Shown here: positions 6,014 through 8,565 of the stretch, in pieces
How positions within the stretch are numbered: position 1 is the stretch's first letter
Layout of the letters: each line of letters opens with the position of its first letter
Assembly: GCA_025964055.1 (NCBI GenBank)
Contig: JAOPZP010000496.1
Coordinates: forward strand, 1 to 8,565
From: Conexibacter sp.
Lineage (GTDB): Bacteria > Actinomycetota > Thermoleophilia > Solirubrobacterales > Solirubrobacteraceae
Direction: 5' to 3'
Length of the DNA: 8,565 nt
The notes under the pieces: model-generated
Told to the model about the DNA's origin: nothing
Seen by the model: only the letters and a program-made list of their open reading frames with translations
Database searches by the model: none
Made by a program: the position numbers and the translations under genes

Positions 6014-6042
6014 CCCTCCGGCGGCAGGCCGCCGGCGGAGGG
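6014..6042. promoter_or_regulatory. 29-bp imperfect dyad in the divergent promoter region
   Basis: CCCTCCGGCGGC (6014-6025) and GCCGGCGGAGGG (6031-6042) are inverted copies, 11 of 12 positions pairing, with a 5-base centre. The palindrome CCGCCGGCGG (6029-6038) is nested inside. The dyad fills the 64-bp gap between two divergent methyltransferase genes. On the minus-strand transcript its last six bases, GGAGGG, are the only Shine-Dalgarno candidate for that gene, so a hairpin would hide it. On the plus side TACCGT (6050-6055) could serve as a -10 box 11 bases before the ATG at 6067. It could be an operator, an RNA hairpin or both; the function is inferred. Confidence 0.45.
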
Positions 6043-6066
6043 CCCGGTGTACCGTCCCGCCGACCC

Positions 6067-6855
6067 ATGTCCGAGCAGACCGAGCCCCCGCTGTACCTCC
6101 AGCGCGACCAGCCTCCCGGGGTCCCGCCGCTGGCGCTGACCGGGGAGCGGACGCTGCCCGACGTGCCGGAGGAGAACTACTGGTACCAGCGCCATCTGAT
6201 CGTCTACGAGTGGATCCGCGACCGCCTGGCCGGGCAGCGGATCATCGACATGGCCTGCGGCGAGGGCTACGGCACCGGCGTGCTGGCGCAGCGCGCCGCG
6301 GCGGTCGTCGGGGTCGACGCCAACCCCGAGGCCCACGAGCACGCGCGGCTGCGCTACACCGGCGCCAACGTCCGCTTCGCGCGCGACCTCGTCGAGACGT
6401 TCGACGAGCCGGCCGACGCCGTCGTGTTCCTGCAGACCATCGAGCACGTGCAGAACCCCGACGAGGTGCTGGAGCGCTTCAAGCGGCTGGTGGCCGGCAG
6501 CGCCTCGCCGTGCGTCGTCGTCTCGACGCCGAACGTCCTGACGCTCGCGCCGGAGGGGGCCGAGAAGTCCGGCAACCCGTGGCACGTCAAGGAGTACCGG
6601 CCCGAGGAGTTCCGGGCGCTGTGCGAGGCGCACTTCGGCGAGGTCGAGATGTACGGGTTGTTCCACGCCCGCAAGCTCGCGGTGCACGAGCTCGCGCTGA
6701 AGCGGCTGCGCTGGGACGACGTGCATTCAAAGCTCGGGATCACCAAGCGCTTCTACGACTGGTTCACTCCGGCGATCTCCGTGGCCGACTTCACGCTGAC
6801 GGCGGACCGTCCGCTCGAGCGCGCGCTGGACTTCGTCGCCGTCTGCCGCCCATGA
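6067..6855 (+). CDS. SAM-dependent methyltransferase resembling mycobacterial Rv3030 (MGLP locus)
   Basis: A 262-residue class I methyltransferase. Before the SAM fold it has the block LTGERTLPDVPEENYWYQRH (residues 24-43). This closely matches the block I remember at the same place in M. tuberculosis Rv3030, in the methylglucose lipopolysaccharide cluster. SAM motif I is IIDMACGEGYGTG (residues 59-71), the ribose-binding acid is D84 in VVGVDANPEA, and the later core motifs are VVFLQTIEHVQNPDE and VVVSTPN. The segment GNPWHVKEY and EMYGLFHARKL further on also recall Rv3030. The likely role is O-methylation of a glucan or oligosaccharide in the cytoplasm. The start is ATG 6067, just before the conserved part; no good Shine-Dalgarno at close distance (GGAGGG is 24 bases away). 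Its TGA overlaps the ATG of the GH57 gene (ATGA, 6852-6855), implying co-translation. Methyltransferase: sure. Sugar methylation: inferred. Confidence 0.9.
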   Translation: MSEQTEPPLYLQRDQPPGVPPLALTGERTLPDVPEENYWYQRHLIVYEWIRDRLAGQRIIDMACGEGYGTGVLAQRAAAVVGVDANPEAHEHARLRYTGANVRFARDLVETFDEPADAVVFLQTIEHVQNPDEVLERFKRLVAGSASPCVVVSTPNVLTLAPEGAEKSGNPWHVKEYRPEEFRALCEAHFGEVEMYGLFHARKLAVHELALKRLRWDDVHSKLGITKRFYDWFTPAISVADFTLTADRPLERALDFVAVCRP

Positions 6856-8237
6856 GCCCGGCCGACGGTCGCCTGGCGATCGTCCTGCACACGCACATGC
6901 CGTACGTCGAGGGCTTCGGGACGTGGCCGTTCGGCGAGGAGTGGCTGTTCGAGGCGGCCGCGACGGTGTACGTGCCGCTGCTGGACCTGCTCGACGCGCG
7001 CGCCGGCGGCGGCGTCACGCTCTCGATCACGCCGGTGCTGGCCGACCAGCTCGAGGCGCCGGGCGTGCACGCGCGGCTGCTCTCGTTCCTGCGCGATCTG
7101 CGCGTGACGACCCACGAGCTCGACGCCGAGGGCTGCCGCAGCGGCGGCGAGCCCGCGCTGGCCGACGAGGTCCATCGCGCGGGCGGCGACTACGCGCGCG
7201 CCGCCGACCGGCTCGAGGCGCTCGGCGACGGCGGCCTGGCCGCGGGGCTGCTGCGCCACGCCGACTGGACCAGCTCGGCCACCCACGCGATCCTGCCGCT
7301 GCTGGCCACCGACGCCGGCGTGCGGCTGCAGCTGCGCGCGGGGATCGAGTCGCACCGTGCGCGCGCCGGGTGCTGGGGTGGCGGGCTGTGGCTGCCGGAG
7401 TGCGCCCACGCGCCGTGGCTGCACCCCCTGCTGGAGGAGGCCGGCGTGCACGCGACGTGCGTCGACCTCACCGACGTCCTGGCCGACCCGCTGCGCCCGC
7501 TGGCGACGGCTGACGGCCCGCTGCTGGCGCCCCTGGACCGCGAGACGATCGAGCTCGTGTGGAGCGAGGGCGGCTACCCGGCCGCGGGCGCCTACCGCGA
7601 CTCGCACCGCAGGACCGTCCACCACCACCATCCCTGGGCCAACGACGGGGCGGTCTACGACCGCGACCGCGCGCGCGAGCAGGCCGTCGCCGACGCCCGG
7701 GACTTCGTCGCGCGCGTGCAGCGCCGCGTGGCCGGCGGCGGCCTGTCGGTCTGCGCGCTGGACACCGAGCTGCTCGGCCACCACTGGTACGAGGGGCTGG
7801 ACTGGCTGGCCGCCGTGCTGGACGAGGCGGCGCGCGCCGGGCTGGAGATCGTCGGGCTCGACGAAGCGCTCGCTGCGACTCCTGCGGCCGACGCGCCCGA
7901 CGACCTCCCGACGACCAGCTGGGGCGAGCCGCGCACGCTGTGGACCTGGGACGGGCCGCAGGTCGCCGACATGGCCTTCGCGGCCCGCGACGCGGAGCTC
8001 CGCACGCTGGCCGCGGCCGAGCAGGGCGGGGCGAGCCCGCGCGCGGTCCGGGAGCTGCTGGCGCTGCAGTCGAGTGACTGGGCGTTCCTGGTGACGCGCG
8101 ACATCTCGGGGCCGTATCCGCGCGAGCGGGCGGCGGGGCATCTGGCGTGCCTGGACGCGGCCCTCGCCGGGATGCACGGGTCGGCGGTGCGGAATCTCGC
8201 GCCGTTCGCCGATCCGGCGATGTTGTTGGCGCCGTAG
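6852..8237 (+). CDS. GH57 family glucan branching-type enzyme (Rv3031-like), shortened
   Basis: A 461-residue GH57 enzyme. Seen in order: the His motif VLHTHMPYVEG (H13, H15), GEEWLFEAA, the nucleophile E183 in LWLPECAHAPW, LVWSEGGYPAAGAYRDSHR, the acid/base D304 in ALDTELLGHHWYEG, and the C-terminal helical block LQSSDWAFL. These are the marks of GH57 1,4-alpha-glucan branching enzymes, which cut an alpha-1,4 glucan and rejoin it as an alpha-1,6 branch. Rv3031, next to Rv3030 in mycobacteria, belongs here. Characterised enzymes are longer (about 520-670 residues) and have about 170 residues between the catalytic pair; here there are 121. A HHHHPW stretch (residues 257-262) stands where a WRVT-like motif is usual. 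Branching activity is therefore not certain; hydrolysis or a specialised transfer is possible. The start ATG overlaps the upstream stop, with no Shine-Dalgarno of its own. The 67 bp after the stop hold nothing clear. Confidence 0.9.
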   Translation: MSPADGRLAIVLHTHMPYVEGFGTWPFGEEWLFEAAATVYVPLLDLLDARAGGGVTLSITPVLADQLEAPGVHARLLSFLRDLRVTTHELDAEGCRSGGEPALADEVHRAGGDYARAADRLEALGDGGLAAGLLRHADWTSSATHAILPLLATDAGVRLQLRAGIESHRARAGCWGGGLWLPECAHAPWLHPLLEEAGVHATCVDLTDVLADPLRPLATADGPLLAPLDRETIELVWSEGGYPAAGAYRDSHRRTVHHHHPWANDGAVYDRDRAREQAVADARDFVARVQRRVAGGGLSVCALDTELLGHHWYEGLDWLAAVLDEAARAGLEIVGLDEALAATPAADAPDDLPTTSWGEPRTLWTWDGPQVADMAFAARDAELRTLAAAEQGGASPRAVRELLALQSSDWAFLVTRDISGPYPRERAAGHLACLDAALAGMHGSAVRNLAPFADPAMLLAP

Positions 8238-8304
8238 GACCAAGGATCCCCGCGAAGAACCCACCGACGCCGCCACGAACACGGGCGCCACGAGCGCAGG
8301 CCCG

Positions 8305-8565
8305 TCAAGCCCACCGCAGCGTCTGCGGCGCCTCGCGCATCCGCAGCACCCGTGCCGGCGCCCCCGCCACGACCGCATCCGCCGGCAGGTCCTTCGTCAC
8401 GACCGTGTTGGTCCCGATCACGCAGTTGTCGCCGACCATCGCGCCGCGCAGGAAGCAGGCGCCGTAGCCGACCCAGACGTTGTGGCCGACGCGCACGTCG
8501 CGCTTGTAGATGCCCTGCTCGCGGATCGGACGGTCGACCTCGGTGACGCCGTGGTCGAAGTCGAT
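8305..8565 (-). CDS. Hexapeptide-repeat (LbetaH) acyltransferase, C-terminal part (5' end outside window)
   Basis: Eighty-six visible C-terminal residues ending at TGA (8305-8307); the frame is open to the window edge, so the gene starts beyond it. The visible part begins IDFDHGVTEVDRPIREQG, which contains the catalytic-type His of the DH motif. It continues with imperfect hexapeptide repeats VRVGHNVWVGYGACFLRG, MVGDNCVIGTNTVVTKD and the closing AGAPARVLRMR. This is the WbbJ/maltose O-acetyltransferase type of left-handed beta-helix enzyme, which moves an acetyl or other acyl group from CoA to a sugar hydroxyl; trimers are usual. A GTG at 8494-8496 lies inside the repeats and is not the start. 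It is convergent with the GH57 gene (67 bp apart). A link to the same glycan is plausible but unproved. Confidence 0.88.
   Translation of the reverse strand: MDFDHGVTEVDRPIREQGIYKRDVRVGHNVWVGYGACFLRGAMVGDNCVIGTNTVVTKDLPADAVVAGAPARVLRMREAPQTLRWA

Noticed and set aside
6003..6068. Extension of the leftward methyltransferase to an ATG at 6068.
   Set aside because: It would overlap the start of the divergent methyltransferase (CATG shared by both strands), and the added residues are Arg/Pro-rich without family similarity.
4860..6851. The reading frame of the GH57 gene stays open upstream for some 660 codons, giving an apparent 1125-codon ORF.
   Set aside because: It runs antisense to the signal peptidase and first methyltransferase and out of frame with the second, all with clear family motifs. 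The translated extension is low-complexity Arg/Ala/Val-rich, as expected for a shadow frame in very GC-rich DNA. The GH57 fold begins at the ATG at 6852.
8281..8305. ACGGGC ... GCCCGT, a 6-bp inverted repeat between the GH57 and acyltransferase genes.
   Set aside because: The stem is short, the loop is 13 bases and there is no T-tract; easily expected by chance at this GC content.
6753..8378. A 541-codon open frame antisense to the GH57 gene.
   Set aside because: Arg/Gly/Gln-rich translation with no recognisable motif; the plus strand carries intact GH57 catalytic motifs.
1..8565. Mobile elements, CRISPR arrays, tRNA or toxin-antitoxin and defence genes.
   Set aside because: Read on both strands: no transposase or integrase motifs, no regularly spaced direct repeats, no tRNA-like cloverleaf, and codon composition is uniform across the genes.

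Overview
The window is very GC-rich, with C or G at nearly every third codon position. It is packed with ordinary single-copy bacterial genes. Several features point to a high-GC actinobacterium, most likely of the Thermoleophilia/Solirubrobacterales type: the protein families present, a signal peptidase with extra cysteine pairs, a leaderless-type promoter, and a methyltransferase-GH57 pair resembling mycobacterial Rv3030-Rv3031. The taxonomic call is an inference from composition and remembered family resemblance; no marker gene is present. I see no tRNA, rRNA, CRISPR array, insertion sequence or phage gene.

Layout, left to right: the 3' end of a gamma-glutamyltransferase gene (+); a DsbA-like thioredoxin-fold protein (-), tail to tail with it; a small unrecognised lipoprotein (+); a 17-bp perfect inverted repeat; an EamA/DMT-type permease (+) whose 3' end overlaps the 3' end of a stand-alone Lon-substrate-binding-domain protein (-); a 3-hydroxyisobutyrate dehydrogenase-family reductase (+); a type I signal peptidase (-); a class I methyltransferase (-); a 64-bp divergent promoter region with a strong imperfect dyad; a second methyltransferase (+) overlapping by 4 bp (ATGA) the start of a GH57 glucan branching-type enzyme (+); and the C-terminal end of a left-handed beta-helix (hexapeptide) acyltransferase (-), cut by the window end.

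Most of the genes look like housekeeping singletons. The part most worth attention is 6.0-8.5 kb. The methyltransferase carries the N-terminal block that I remember from mycobacterial Rv3030, and it is translationally coupled to a GH57 enzyme, as Rv3030 is to Rv3031 in the methylglucose lipopolysaccharide (MGLP) locus. A sugar-type acyltransferase sits immediately beyond. This suggests a methylated, possibly acylated, intracellular alpha-glucan outside the mycobacteria. The GH57 protein is about 50 residues shorter between its two catalytic residues than characterised branching enzymes, so its actual reaction is open. No glycosyltransferase or glucosylglycerate gene is in view, so the pathway assignment remains an inference.
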